From the NCBI GenBank assembly GCA_964019055.1, contig OZ025220.1, forward strand, positions 2,727,978-2,791,977: 64,000 nucleotides of DNA, in the 5' to 3' direction. The notes below the pieces were generated by a model that was not told the origin of the DNA, did not search any database, and saw nothing but the letters and a program-made list of their open reading frames with translations. This DNA is from Anthopleura xanthogrammica. Its lineage: Eukaryota > Cnidaria > Anthozoa > Actiniaria > Actiniidae. Made by a program: the position numbers and the translations under genes. Shown here piece by piece: positions 49,442 to 60,680 of the stretch. How positions within the stretch are numbered: the stretch's first letter is position 1; the number at the start of each line of letters is the position of its first letter.

Positions 49442-50270
49442 TCACATTCCTGACAGGTGTCGAACGTCGATTCTGAAATACTCACATACCAAATGCAGCA
49501 TTGCTACATTAAACTTGCCAAGTTTGTTAGTGGCATACAAATCACAGATGTTATGTGTGTCGTAAGTGATTGGGTGGGTGATTCGGCATTCTTGGATAAT
49601 GGCTTCACGAGTACGAGAGTAATCGGTTTGATCTGCAATGGCTTGTAAATCTGCGTCGTTATCTGCATTTCGTAACTTCACAGATGTTCTTGAGAAATAG
49701 GACTTTATCTGTTTGGCTGATAAAAACTCTTCCACTGTAAATCTACGCTTCCCATCATCATTTTTGGCGTGTTGCATGTCGATTGAGACCTGTTCAGGGT
49801 TCTGCTTTATGGCCACTTTGTTGTCCGATCTTAAACTTGTCGTCGAGGTACTGTCTTTGGTTAATGGTAAAGCGTCCTTTCTTTTTTGATGTTTTTAATG
49901 CCCATCCTTGTAAAAGCTTCTCTGTTGGAGCAGTTGATGGAGCATCGCCGGCTATACTTGGCTGCTTACTCGTTCCTTCCAGAAGCTTTTCCCTTTAAAG
50001 AATCTTGGCTTTGTCAAGAAGGGCGTGTCTTTCATTGACAAACTTACACTTTCCATACAGGATATGATGCTCTAGATTGGTATGGCACTGGAACGTACAC
50101 ACACAACCATCAATTGGACAAGAGTAAAGTTGGCTTTCAGATAGCTGTTGTTGCTCTATTGTTACTTTTTCCTTCTGTCCAAGTGGTTTGCTGACGTCAG
50201 GTACTCTAGGGGTGATATCCACAAATTCACCAGAAGTGAAATTAGAGCTTGTGAGGATATTCTGGGACAA
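49442..50270 (-). pseudogene. C2H2 partner protein of a hAT-type element, C-terminal half
   Basis: Frame 50270-49995 carries a C2H2 finger (YSCPIDGCVCTFQCHTNLEHH, with a distal GKC) and LLDKAKIL. A middle frame has LLQGWALKTSKKKGRFTINQ, then YLDDKFKIGQQSGHK. Frame 49816-49442 gives PEQVSIDMQHAKNDDGKRRF, FSRTSVKL and HPITYDTHNICDLYA. Two frame changes break it. Motif order equals that of a protein family I know as repeated in cnidarians. It lies just downstream of a hAT pseudogene on the same strand. Confidence 0.6.
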
Positions 50271-50485
50271 GCAGCTGTGGACTAATTATAAACCAATTTA
50301 GGGGCTCTCCCTAAAAATCGCCTATACCTATGCAAGATAAAAAAATCGAATAGAAAAATCGTCATATTAAAGGTCTTTGAAAGCTAGTTCTAAAAATATA
50401 ATTCTCAGTTGATTCCGATCTTTATTTATTTTTTTACGGCATTTTTTCTATTTATGCCCTGAACACCGAGGAAAACGACTTCAAA

Positions 50486-52011
50486 TTAAGGATGATGCCC
50501 TGTATTCATCTGTGATAAACCCTTTCTGGCTTCATCTCCAATTGCAATCTCAGAATCCGACAACTGGTTACTTGCACTGCAATCAACATTTGCCAGGTCA
50601 CTTCTGAATTTCTTTACATAAGCTTCTTTCTGAAGAAATCTACCCATAAGCTTGCGCAGTACTTCACACACCTTATCATACAATATATGCACTTGTGGAC
50701 AGCTCTTCTGGAACATACAGAGGAATTCTTCAAATACATCTGAAACGTTCGCAATAAATTCCAGTTGTATTTTCGTTTTCTTTTGCTCCTCATCACTTAA
50801 CATGGCTGCAACTCTTTTGTAGCATGAGCTTTTTGGAGCAGTTTTGGAATCTTTGCCTAGGTCTTTCACGAAACTACAGATACATTCCCATTGTTCTAAA
50901 ATGCGTTGCACTGCAGGACCTAGACTAAGCCACCTCACTTCTGTATGCTGGTGAAAATTGTGCATCTCTATCCCCATTGCACTTTGCAAAATCCTGATAA
51001 TCTTCTCATCTTGCAGCACTGCACTTGAACAGGGAATGAATGTCCAGGCACAACTGGCTTATGTCTTTCCCATATATCTCCAAACCCTTTCAAAAGGCAT
51101 TATGGACATTGTGAAGGATGCAGCTTCCTAAGTCAACAAAACCTTTTGAAATCTGGATTATTAGCTTTGATTAATTCTTGGAGCTTCCTAAAAATCGTTT
51201 TGTTTACATTGGGGGCATCTCTGACTAGTGTTGAGAGCCTTTGCACAGGAAAACCATCTTTTATCATCTCTTGATACATTCGCTCAGCCACTTTCTCACC
51301 TTCTGCATGACCAAAGAACAGGGATGTGTAGAAGTTCACCCAAAACTTCATTGTGTGTTGGTGACCAGTATCTAACTGTAAGGTCCATCTGCTTCTTGAC
51401 CTGTGAAGTCGATGTCTCATCGAAATGCATGGTAAAGGGTGCATCTGACTTATTCATGTCATCTACAACTACCTGTGTAAAATAAGGGCCTAGCACTTCT
51501 CCAATAACATATGAAGCACAGGATCTGCTCATTGAGAATGTTGATGCAATCTTGCTATCTGGAAACATTGCTCTGAAAGTGTCACCAATATCATCTGCTG
51601 ATCGGAAACTATGATTGCATGATGACAGTTTTGCTAGCCAAATAACTTCTGCTTGCAAACTTGCATCCTTGTAATTAATCATAGACATCTGCCTTGAGGA
51701 TCTTTCACTTTGTTCTTGCATTTGATCTTCACTGATAACACTTGCATTTCCTAGAGGTTGACTTTGTGTAAAAAATATTTTCCCTTGGGAGTCATCCATT
51801 AAAGGTGTTACTGCTTGTACATGCTTAGCTTTTTTGGCATGCTGCATGAGCTGTGCTTTTCCAGAGGTATCACAAAGAATTTGACGATCACAAAATCTGC
51901 AGTATGCATGAAAATCATCATTTCCCTTGCAGCACCAGGTACCCAGCTACTGGTTATTTGAATCTATAGCAGTAAGCCATGCATTACTAAAATTGGTTCT
52001 ACCACCAGGCA
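50486..52011 (-). pseudogene. hAT-type transposase, several frame breaks
   Basis: A BED-like N-terminus (FHAYCRFCDRQILCDTSGKA, QLMQHAKKAKH) has a stop before it. Then come MSRSCASYVIGEVLGPYFTQ, APFTMHFDETSTSQVKKQMD with a catalytic-type Asp, VRDAPNVNKTIFRKLQELIK, and HTEVRWLSLGPAVQRI followed by a helical domain. The C-terminal dimerisation block is missing here, though a similar one is at 57257. At least three frame changes or stops. Confidence 0.7.
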
Positions 52012-52620
52012 TATTTAAAACTTTACTCTATAAGGCTTTATTATCGAATACACCAAGGTCTCTGCATATTAAAGAAAACAAATATTACTCATTATCAAAA
52101 CAATAAATATAACTATTACCCTAACCCTTATAGCATTTAAACTAAAAGTGTTATTACTAATAATTTTCGCAGCAGTGGTAAGTGCAAACCATTTGTGACA
52201 TTACACTTTCAACCATCAGCCTGCGGTAACAAAACTTCAAAAAGGAAACAATACCAAATACTTATACAACTGAGATTGAATCTACTGATACCAGTAATTC
52301 AGAACATTTTCTTGAACTCACCTTCTAAAGCATCCCTTTCTTCTGCTAATTTCAAGCAAACATGGTTTCAACATCACTAAAATAATCCTGAATGCACCCC
52401 TAATTTACTGTATTTGCAGAGTGGAAAATTTTCTCAAAAAAGCTGGAAATCAGCATTACTTTATTATTTTTAAATGTATTTATTCTTTTTTACTTTTACG
52501 ACTTTGGCTTTGAGCTAGAAAATAGGAAAAATAGGAGGTTTTTTAAAAAAAATAGGAGAAAATAGGAATCAGTTGGAAAGTAGGAAAAAATAGGAAAAAA
52601 TAGGAACTTGACACCCTGAA

Positions 52621-53269
52621 CTAGACAAAGCAAAAACTTTGTATCAAATGAAGCTGCAGGAAGGGACCACCTCTAAAATAACAATGAAAGCTGACATGAC
52701 CCGATGCCTTCGTACGATTCTTCCTAAAGGCTGGGCTCTGAAGACATCTAAAGCATCCAAAACGTTTCAACGACACGCAGAAAAAATACCTGCAGGACAA
52801 GTTCCAGATTGGCCAGGCTACAGGTTGTAAGCTAGATCCAGTGACTGTTTCAACAGAGATGCGCTCTGCTAGGAATAAAGAAGGAGCCAAGCAATTTTCA
52901 GTCGAAGAATTTCTCACTCCCAAGCAAGTTCAGTCCTTTTTTTCAAGAACGGCGTCAAAAATCCACAAAGGGAAAGCCGGAGACTACCATAATGAAGACA
53001 TTGCAGCTGTCAAAGAACAAGAAGCATATGAAGAAAGGTGCATGCTCGTGCTGAAAGGGGTTCAACTGCAACATCCTATTGTTTTGGATACCTTCAATCT
53101 GTGTGATCTTGAAGCATCTGGCAAGCTCAGTGAGCTAAGTGTAACCATGCTCCGAACTGTATGCGAGCATTTTGACTTGTCTGTTGAAGATATAACAAAA
53201 AGACGAAAAGCACCCTACATCGCTTTGCTGAGAGAACTCATCTGTGGATGCAAATGCTTCCTACATTGA
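52621..53269 (+). pseudogene. C2H2 partner protein fragment, C-terminal half
   Basis: Starts mid-protein (LDKAKTLYQMKLQEG, PKGWALKTSKASKTFQRHAE) and, after a frame change, continues YLQDKFQIGQATGCKLDPVT, STEMRSARNKEGAKQFSVEE and HPIVLDTFNLCDLEASGK to a stop. The A6 run at 52779-52784 holds one extra A; A5 would keep one frame. It is paralogous to 49442-50270 but on the opposite strand. The IS630-like transposon is inserted 38 bp after the stop. Confidence 0.65.
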
Positions 53270-53307
53270 GCAATGTTATACAGATCAAAAAAAATGAAGC
53301 TAAAATA

Positions 53308-53369
53308 CAACGAAAATCACCGAACTGTGGAATGGGCCCGAATTTTTGTATTACAACCACGCCCACTTT
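53308..53369 (+). repeat. Left terminal inverted repeat
   Basis: The first 56 bases match the right repeat perfectly, then one mismatch and five more matches. It includes GGAATGGGCCCGAATTTTTG. Confidence 0.95.
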
Positions 53370-53427
53370 CGTTGATAAATTCCATAAATTCTTTTGACGC
53401 GACACATGCTACACACCGTCAGTTACA

Positions 53428-54501
53428 ATGGTGGAGATGAGCAAAGCGGGTCGTGTTTACGAGCGAGGAAAACCTACCGGTCATGATTTAAGACAAAAAA
53501 TCATTCAAGACATTGTAGAACGTGGAGGTGACTTCATCACTGGTTTCTTCAATGGAAATTTCAACGAAATTGCGAGCATAAACCGCACAAAATACGATAC
53601 GGTAAAAAAAATCTGGAAATCATTTTGTGAAACTGGTAATGTTAGCTTCCAAAGCCGCGCAAGTGGTGCAAGAAACCTTCAGCAAGATGACATTGACTTC
53701 ATAAGATTTCTAAAAACTTCCCGCCCATCCATGAGCACTGGTGAAGTCTATAGACATTTGAATGAATTTGGTAACGTAGTGGGAGGAACAAGTTACGCGG
53801 GAATTCAACGAGCACTAAAATATCACATGAATGATGGTGAATGGACATGGAAAAGATTAACTCAGTCTGTCGCTGAAAAGTTTAGCACTCAAAACTTGGT
53901 ATACTGTCAAGAATTTGTGAACTATATCTACACTCTCAACCCTCATAGACTAAAGTTCTTCGGTGAATCGGGAATAAAGCTACCCGATGTCGGAAAGCCA
54001 AATTATGGACACTCACTCGTTGGGACTCCAGCCGTTGAAATATTTAGATACATGGATTCACCAAATATTACGTTGAACTTAATGTGCGGCTTGGATGGTA
54101 TTGTTTACGCAAACACAGTGTGCGGTGCAAGCAATCATATGACATTTCTCAACTTCTTTGAGGAATCTATGAACATATTTCTTCAAGATGGAAGACCGCC
54201 TTACACTTACGGTGATCATATCATCATGGATAACGCGGCGATACATCATTATCGAGCTGGACAAGCTCTAGGGGAATGCTTAGACGATATAGGGTGTGTT
54301 CTTTTGTATCTACCGACTTATTCACCCGAATTTAACCCTTGTGAAAACGTTTTTAATAAGCTGAAAACAATCCTTAAACGATTTGAATACCGAGAACTAT
54401 TGCGTGAAAATCTTCACGTGGCAGTCCACCGAGCTTTACAAGAAATCACACCAAATGATGTACAAGGATTTTTTAATTTCACAGGATATATTAATATGTA
54501 A
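53428..54501 (+). CDS. IS630/Tc1-like transposase with first catalytic Asp replaced by Gly
   Basis: Uninterrupted 357 aa. The N-terminal paired helix-turn-helix domains (HDLRQKIIQDIVERGGDFIT, INRTKYDTVKKIWKSFCETG, DDIDFIRFLKTSRPSMSTGE) are followed by the DDE_3 core with HIIMDNAAIHHY (second Asp) and PTYSPEFNPCENVFNKLK (final Glu). The first catalytic block reads LKFFGESGIK: residue 179 is Gly (GGT, 53962-53964) where the two other IS630-like enzymes in this window have FFDES or FFDET. A single A-to-G change would explain it. The protein should bind DNA but not cut. Full length otherwise. Confidence 0.9.
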   Translation: MVEMSKAGRVYERGKPTGHDLRQKIIQDIVERGGDFITGFFNGNFNEIASINRTKYDTVKKIWKSFCETGNVSFQSRASGARNLQQDDIDFIRFLKTSRPSMSTGEVYRHLNEFGNVVGGTSYAGIQRALKYHMNDGEWTWKRLTQSVAEKFSTQNLVYCQEFVNYIYTLNPHRLKFFGESGIKLPDVGKPNYGHSLVGTPAVEIFRYMDSPNITLNLMCGLDGIVYANTVCGASNHMTFLNFFEESMNIFLQDGRPPYTYGDHIIMDNAAIHHYRAGQALGECLDDIGCVLLYLPTYSPEFNPCENVFNKLKTILKRFEYRELLRENLHVAVHRALQEITPNDVQGFFNFTGYINM

Positions 54502-54909
54502 CTCAACAGCTAAATATTGTGAATCCGAAGTTATTACAATGCCAGTTTTGAAATTATTTCAAATAAAGTCATATTGTATCAGTTAGAAAAAAACGCTTTA
54601 CATGTACAATGTAGATTGAAATTTTAATAAAGAACAAAAAGGTTGTGTACTAATTGCTTACAAGGTATCTGATAATCAATTCAAACAATACAATCTAGAA
54701 TTATGCCAATGATCTAGATTTTTATGAAAGAATAAACAAAAAGCTTTTGAGTCATATAACACAACGATTTCAGTATGCTCTGACTAAACAATAATAATAA
54801 TAACAGAACTGTCAAGTAATGTCAACTGGAAAAACAAATATAACGTTACTAGTAAAGAAGTTTCTTTAACTGTGACACTGAAGTATCAATAATTTTTTAC
54901 TTCTAAAGT

Positions 54910-56313
54910 TTAGTCACTCATTAACTGTGCCGCCGTAAACAAAAGCGACAGTCCGTAATCAGCATCGGGCGATTCTTGATCAGTTTCAGTCGCGGTTGCT
55001 GCTGTCATTGAATTCAAACTTAGTTGTACGCCCAGTTGAAATTGTTCTTTTTCTTCCTCAACAGATGAAGGATAGTTTTGGAGAGAAGCTGCTGAGCTAG
55101 CGGAGCAAGTACTGTTAGGAATTATTCCTTTCCCCGGAAACTTTATTCCCTTCTGTTCCCATAGTTTGACAACTGGATTTACATGCTTACTTGACACTAC
55201 AGAATGCTCAGCACTTCTGGTTTCTTGCATATCATCAAATCCTGAATCAAATTTCGCTATTAATTTCTGGATTTCAGAAAATTCCGGGACCTTTCCCTTG
55301 CAAAGTTTTTCTAGTTTCCTAATGTCTGTGTTTACAAGGAGCCAGTTCGGCACGTAATCTCCTGTGAGAGTTTTTCTTAGATATTTATCTGGGTTACTGT
55401 TAATTAGTTTTGCCTGAAGTTTAGCGGCGAACGTGTTAAGAGAAGAAGCATAGGATTGTTTTTTCGACATGATATCCTCCTCTAGTTGTTTTGATTTTCC
55501 TTTCAAAGCTTTTAATTCAGATTGTAGTTTTTTGAGGTATTTATCTTCGTCCGGATGTCTTTTTATGTCTTTGCAGAATGTAGCAGAAGTACAGGGCGGG
55601 AAAGAACAGATTGCTTTATTATGACCTGCTAAGTGACAATTTGAACACAGCGCTGGTTTATTGTTTCTATTAGCACGATTAGTTGTATTATCTAGCAGCA
55701 TGGTGCTCTTTTGTAGTTCAGACAGTTCGCGTTGCTTCATCGCGGCATCTTTGTCAACATCTTGCTTCTCTTTAGAAAGTTTCTCGAAAAATCTATCAGT
55801 GGGAGATATGTATGTTTTACCAGCTGTGTCGGCTCTATCTTCGAATTGCAGGGATTTCGCAGCTGAAAGACACTTCGTTTTTTTAGGCACATGATGTGAA
55901 ATTCCAGATTTCGGGGAAGGAGAAGGTGAGACACGAACACGCTTTTTTGACTCGCTCGGCTTGGCGCCATCTTGGGGTGTTAACGGCAATACGCACGCTT
56001 TCAGTTGAATGACTTTCAAGTTTTCTCGTGTGGAATCTCTTGCAGTTTCAATCATGTCTATAAAACAGTCGAGATCTTCAGTTCCAAGGTCAATCCAATC
56101 TTCTCAATCGTCTAAATACTTCATTGAAATTTCTTTGCCACGGAGACTCGGTAATCTTTCCAAAAAATTTTCCATTAACGATGGGAAGTCTAGCGTTTTT
56201 ACTTCTAGTGAAGACAAGAACCATTTCGCACATCTTTCCCCTACTCCACTACCAATTCTAAGCTTAAACTCGTATCTTACGTTATCCATCTCGTGTGGTG
56301 TCGTACACTGCAT
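54910..56313 (-). CDS. PB1-like, zinc-knuckle and UIM-like accessory protein (one in-frame TGA)
   Basis: One frame from ATG (MDNVRYEFKLRI, just after 56313) to 54910, interrupted only by TGA at 56104-56106. The first 100 residues look like a PB1 domain: VRYEFKLRI strand, then MKYLDD, the TGA, EDWIDLGTEDLDCFIDMIE, which is the acidic OPCA motif of PB1 proteins. Then come a basic Ser/Pro linker, a CCHC zinc knuckle (CSNCHLAGHNKAIC), a coiled coil (YLKKLQSELKALKGKSKQLE) and, near the C-terminus, EEEKEQFQLGVQLSLNS, close to a ubiquitin-interacting motif. PB1 domains form chains. If translation restarts downstream (MIETARDSTRENL, 56055), PB1 is lost. It is convergent with the transposase. Confidence 0.7.
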
Positions 56314-56369
56314 CTACTGTAGTGAAGAATGACAGCAAATGACAACGAATGTAGGTGTGTCTGTACAAC

Positions 56370-56431
56370 AAAGTAGGCGTGGTTGTAATACAAAAATTCG
56401 GGCCCATTCCACAGTTCGGTGATTTTCGTTG
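56370..56431 (-). repeat. Right terminal inverted repeat
   Basis: Mirror of 53308-53369; the one mismatch reads T where the left has C (ACGCCYACTTT). Confidence 0.95.
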
Positions 56432-57256
56432 TAGTACAGTTGCAAAGAAGTTTAACAATTATTAATTCACGAGTGAACTTCGTCTCGCCGTTCCATAGTT
56501 TAGTCAGTAGATGAATTTGTCTATATTAGGTGACGTCGCCAAAAAGACGTTTTCTTTATGATTAGAACAAGACGCCATATAGACGTTCACTGGGTTGCTT
56601 GTAGAATCTTAGAATTAGAATCTTAGAATTGTCAAACTCAGATAAGGAACTGTACGCGTTCTTTATTTACCAGAGGGGGATGGATGAGAAAATGGGGGAC
56701 TTAAAATTTTAGATACCCTAGAAAGAATGGTCTTGGAGTAGGTCATAAATAAATATTTACATTTCGTAAATATTTTCCTAAAGTGTAGGGGTCCTCCTTT
56801 GTTAGGAGCACTTTAAAAGAGGTAAAATATGCTAATTTCTCACCCATCACCGCCCCTCAGATAAATAATGAACGTTTGGTAAATGTCATTGCCTCGTAAA
56901 CGTTCATTATTTCATTCTGGTAGGAAAATATGAGACATGGCAACACACTGGTTACCTGCATTTAACCCAAATAGTGCTACATTGTCTTAACCGTAAGGTG
57001 TCTGCATTGTTTTAGTAGGATCAGTAACAGGGCCATGGTTTTTATAATAACATAAGTTAAATCTAGATCTGCAATGATTCACCCTGTGATTGGGGTTCTT
57101 ATAAAAAGTTCCTACCTAGTTGTGGACTTGTTCCTTGAGCCGTGAGAGTAGATGGTTAGAATTATCATCTTTTACTTTTATTCGTTCAATGTCAATATTT
57201 CGAAGTATTTTGCTGTATGATGCTAAGGGATCGGAGCTGTTTCATTTATTATTGTA
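56432..57256. other. No gene; contains a 15-bp-arm hairpin
   Basis: AAATAATGAACGTTT (56863-56877) is exactly inverted at 56898-56912 around a 20-base loop. The surrounding sequence (GAGGGGGATGG ... CACCGCCCCTC, 56673-56857) looks like a decayed MITE. No coding signal. Confidence 0.6.
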
Positions 57257-58060
57257 TTGAGGGGGGAAAACCAATTGTTGTCTTTTCTAAATATTACCCA
57301 ACCCCCCTTTCTGGTTGATGAAGATGTTCCACATCTAGAAACAGAACAGCGCATTGATCACTTCTGGAGAGCTGTGTTCTCTCTTAAGTCTCCTGATGGT
57401 ACTCCCAGATATTCTGTTCTTCCAAAAGTGGTCAAGGCAGGTCTCATACTTGCACAAATGAATGCCGAGTCTGAAAGGAGTCTCTGTGAATGGACGCATC
57501 ATGACTAAGGAACGCACACATCTAGGAGAAAAAACCATCATAGGTCTCAGAGCTGTCAAGGATGTAGTGAAATTCCATGATCCTGTGCACCTTAGACCTG
57601 AGAAAATTCCACTGGCAGATGCTTTGAAACGTGCTGAAAGATCTGCTCATATGAATTACAGACAGAGACTTGAAGAAGAAAAAGCTGAAGAAAAGAGAAA
57701 AAAGGATGACCAAATCAAGCGAGCTGAAGAGCAAGAGAAAAGAAAGCGAGAACAGGAACAGCTAAGTCTGGAGAATAAGTCATTAAGACAAAGGGAAGAG
57801 ATTTTAAATAAAGAAGAGAAAGAAACAATGAGTGAAATGAAAATTGCAGATAATCTTTTGGCAGATGGCACAGCAAAGCTTCAAAAGGCAATTTCTTCCA
57901 GTACTAAGTTTGACTCACAAGGGGCAAAAGTTGCATACCTCATGATCGAAACTGCTAAATCGAATCAAGTGAAAGCCAAAAAAAACTAGAAGCAGTAAGA
58001 GAGAAACAGAAAAAAGTCAACACAAAGAACAAGAGGCTGCTGGAAAAAGTATTACCGGAT
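57257..58060 (+). pseudogene. hAT-type transposase C-terminal dimerisation and coiled-coil tail
   Basis: RIDHFWRAVFSLKSPDGTPR and YSVLPKVVKAGLILAQMNAE are followed by SERSL, the hAT dimerisation block. A two-base loss in a CT repeat (about 57482) shifts the frame; the next frame resumes VNGRIMTKERTHLGEKTIIG, then LRAVKDVVKFHDPVHLRPE and a long charged coiled coil (RQRLEEEKAEEKRKKDDQIK). It is the tail lacking in the hAT copy at 50486-52011, but on the opposite strand. Confidence 0.65.
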
Positions 58061-58652
58061 TGTACCGCTGATCCATCTTCCAAAAAAAAAAACATGAACA
58101 ACAGCAAAGATAGGCAAGAGAGTATTTATGAAGTATTTTGTGTTCAACTGTCTGTTTAAGGTGGATAATTTTGTTTCTAGAAATCCAGAAGATGCATGTC
58201 TGTAAAAAAGTTGAAGCTGAAGTACTTTGTACTCTAATACATTTTTAAAACGTTTACTCAAAGAAGAAGTCTGCTGCTGGAAAGAGTATGAACATCTTAA
58301 ATGTATGCACCACTCCTCGGCAACTTCCAAAAAGAAGAAAAAATAACTTTATAAACTGCATAGATATGCAAGATTATTTATAACGTTTTCTAGTATCTTG
58401 TTATTTTGTGTTCAAATGTCTGACAGATAATGGATTATTCTTTTCATTGAAGATGTCAATGAACTTTTCAAAAATTAATAGTACTTTGTACTTGTGTTAT
58501 TTATTCCAGTGGACTTGTATTAATTACAAAAGGCTTGTTAGAACATCTTATCACTGTCACCAAAATAAAAGCCAAATATTTCCTCCATGTTCCCACTGTA
58601 AGATAGCTTTTTTATCCATGAAACGGCTTTTAGGTGGCCTATTTTTTCCTAT

Positions 58653-59548
58653 TTATTGACACATTTTCCTATTATTTTGCATTTCCATTTTGCATTTCCC
58701 AAATGATATGTGTTTCTCTAAAGCAGAATGGTTTTGGTAAAGTTTAATACATCCTTTGTTTGGGCAAGGTAACAGCAAACACAAAGATTCAGCATCTTGT
58801 CCTCTGCCCCCATCTGCAGGCTTCTCCTGTCCACCCTCAGGCTTCTTCTGGCCTTCCTCAGGCGTCTCCTGGCCATCTTCAGGCTTCTCCTGGCCATCAG
58901 CGGGCCTGTCCTGGCCATCTGCAGGCTTCTCCTGGCCATCTGCAGGCTTCTCCTGTCCACCCTCAGGCTTCTTTCTGACATCCTCATGCCATCTTTTCAC
59001 AAGCATGTTATCTGAAGATGACAGTGAATTTTCCCTAAATTGTAAAATTGGTCACAAACTTACGTGAGGCAACTGGAATCAGAACTTGAGTCTCTTGAAA
59101 GAGTTTTTTTGACTGCCCAAGGGTTAAGCCAGGATCTGCTTTTACGGATATATGTGCAGCCCATTCACTTGGACAGGCGCAGGTTTTCTTGCTACATCGC
59201 CAACTGATTCCGAACATGTCTTGGTGTCGTGGGCAGATCGTGAATCCAAGATTGGATTCATCTTTGTCAAAAATTCCTTTAAAGTACAGTATATGCAATT
59301 TTGATAAACGGTCAATAAGCATAGGAAATATGAAACCACACAAGAATATAATTCAGCTTCTTGCCTGCTCTCGCCAGCAGAAGCGTTGCTTCTGACTTTA
59401 ACAAAGAATCTGAAACATCATACATTTTGAGGTGCAGCTGTATGTTTTTCTTGCAAGTTCCGATTGTTACGCATTCGATGTTTGTAGGGTTATGAAGGCT
59501 CCAACCGCAAAGACCTCCAACTAAAGTTGAGTAACCGCAAGAAGCCAT
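58653..59548 (-). CDS. C2H2 partner protein of a hAT-type element, N-terminal half
   Basis: ATG at 59548 (MASCGYSTLVGGLCGWSLHN). A middle exon ends at 59064 with donor GTAAGT and contains TICPRHQDMFGISWRCSKKT, then CACPSEWAAH and TLGQSKKLFQETQVLIPVAS. The next exon starts at 59034 (acceptor ATTTAG): NMLVKRWHEDVRK, seven-residue QEKPADG-type repeats, then a finger CPNKGCIKLYQNHSALEKHI with distal GKC, and a stop at 58653. The border between first and middle exon (near 59360-59300) lacks a clear GT donor. The C-terminal half known from the paralogue is missing on this strand. Confidence 0.5.
58812..58975. repeat. 21-bp coding minisatellite (QEKPADG units)
   Basis: About eight units related to CTCCTGGCCATCTGCAGGCT on plus, in frame on minus; units differ mainly at one codon (PAD, PED, PEE, PEG). 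Confidence 0.85.
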
Positions 59549-60680
59549 TGTAAGGCAACCGATTGAGATATTCTTATAGAAAGCAAGCTAAGTTAAACTA
59601 CAAAACACTTCAGAGAATATCCTCAATAGATCTAGAAAGATCCTTGCGCTCAATAATTATCGTAAACTGTGTAAAGATTACATAGTACTTGATTGCATGG
59701 TTCTCCACTTGACCTTTGATTCATTAATGTGTAATATGCAATAATCTTAATATGTAGCTCTATGTAATAATTAACTACAAAGCCATATTCCTTCTTTCCC
59801 TCTTCTTTATAGTATTTTTTTTAAATTTATCCCCTATGGATGGATTGTTAATAAACATAAGTTTATCAACTTTTTAAAAAGATAGATCAAACGAAACTAA
59901 CCATTGTTGATAAACAATTAGGAAAGTATTAATGACAAACAAAACTGCATGGCACTGGTTGGGTTTCCTGTGTTGAATGTTGATTATCGTCCCAGATGAG
60001 TTTGTTTATCACTAGATAGTGCCCATAGTGAATTGATCGATCGTGATTTCATTGGAGCTGTAAGGTGAGTTAATTTTAAGACTACTGAAGACAATCAGCC
60101 TTTTATAGTTTTGGTTATTGCTATTTTCTGTATTTAGCAAAGCTAATAGAAATTGTATGGGCGATCACAAAAAAAGTTCAGGTTAATTTAACTTTGGCAA
60201 CGGCGATTCTTGCAGTATAAACTTATAAAATATATACATTACCAAGTGGAACTTTACCAATGGTCAAGTTTGTAAACTTCAATAGCATTTTTCTTTCTCT
60301 AAAGACCACAATTTGATAATTACGGAAAGCTTAAACCATGCAAATCGAAATATAGGAGTCTTGTTCACGACTGACGTTACACAAGCCGAGGTCAAAACAA
60401 GAGGGCATGTATTTTGCTTCAAATACCTCGCATGTTTTCTATTTAACAATTTTCGACAAAGGTGAATTGAAAGAGAGTGAAAGAGAGACAAAGTCTAGGA
60501 TATTATTTACCTATATTGACGGAAGGGGACTCGGTTTGCGGTCTCTGTTCGTTTTTATGACCTCGAGCACAGTTTGAGCTCTCTTTCTGCACTTTTGTGG
60601 CCACTAACATTTGATGGCAATGGTACGTAGTGAGTGTCATTAGCTAACAAAACGAATACTATTGCTACAAACGTATTACC
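59549..60680. other. No gene seen
   Basis: AT-rich non-coding sequence. Confidence 0.5.

Larger units (their letters stand above)
53308..56431. mobile_element. Complete 3.1-kb IS630/Tc1-mariner-like transposon with two convergent genes
   Basis: 62-bp terminal inverted repeats with a single mismatch start CAACGAAAATCACCGAACTG and are flanked by TA on both sides (53306-53307, 56432-56433). Inside are a transposase on plus starting 58 bp after the left repeat and a PB1/zinc-knuckle gene on minus starting 57 bp inside the right repeat; their 3' ends face each other over about 400 bp. Near-identical repeats indicate recent movement, although both genes carry one damaging change. Confidence 0.95.
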
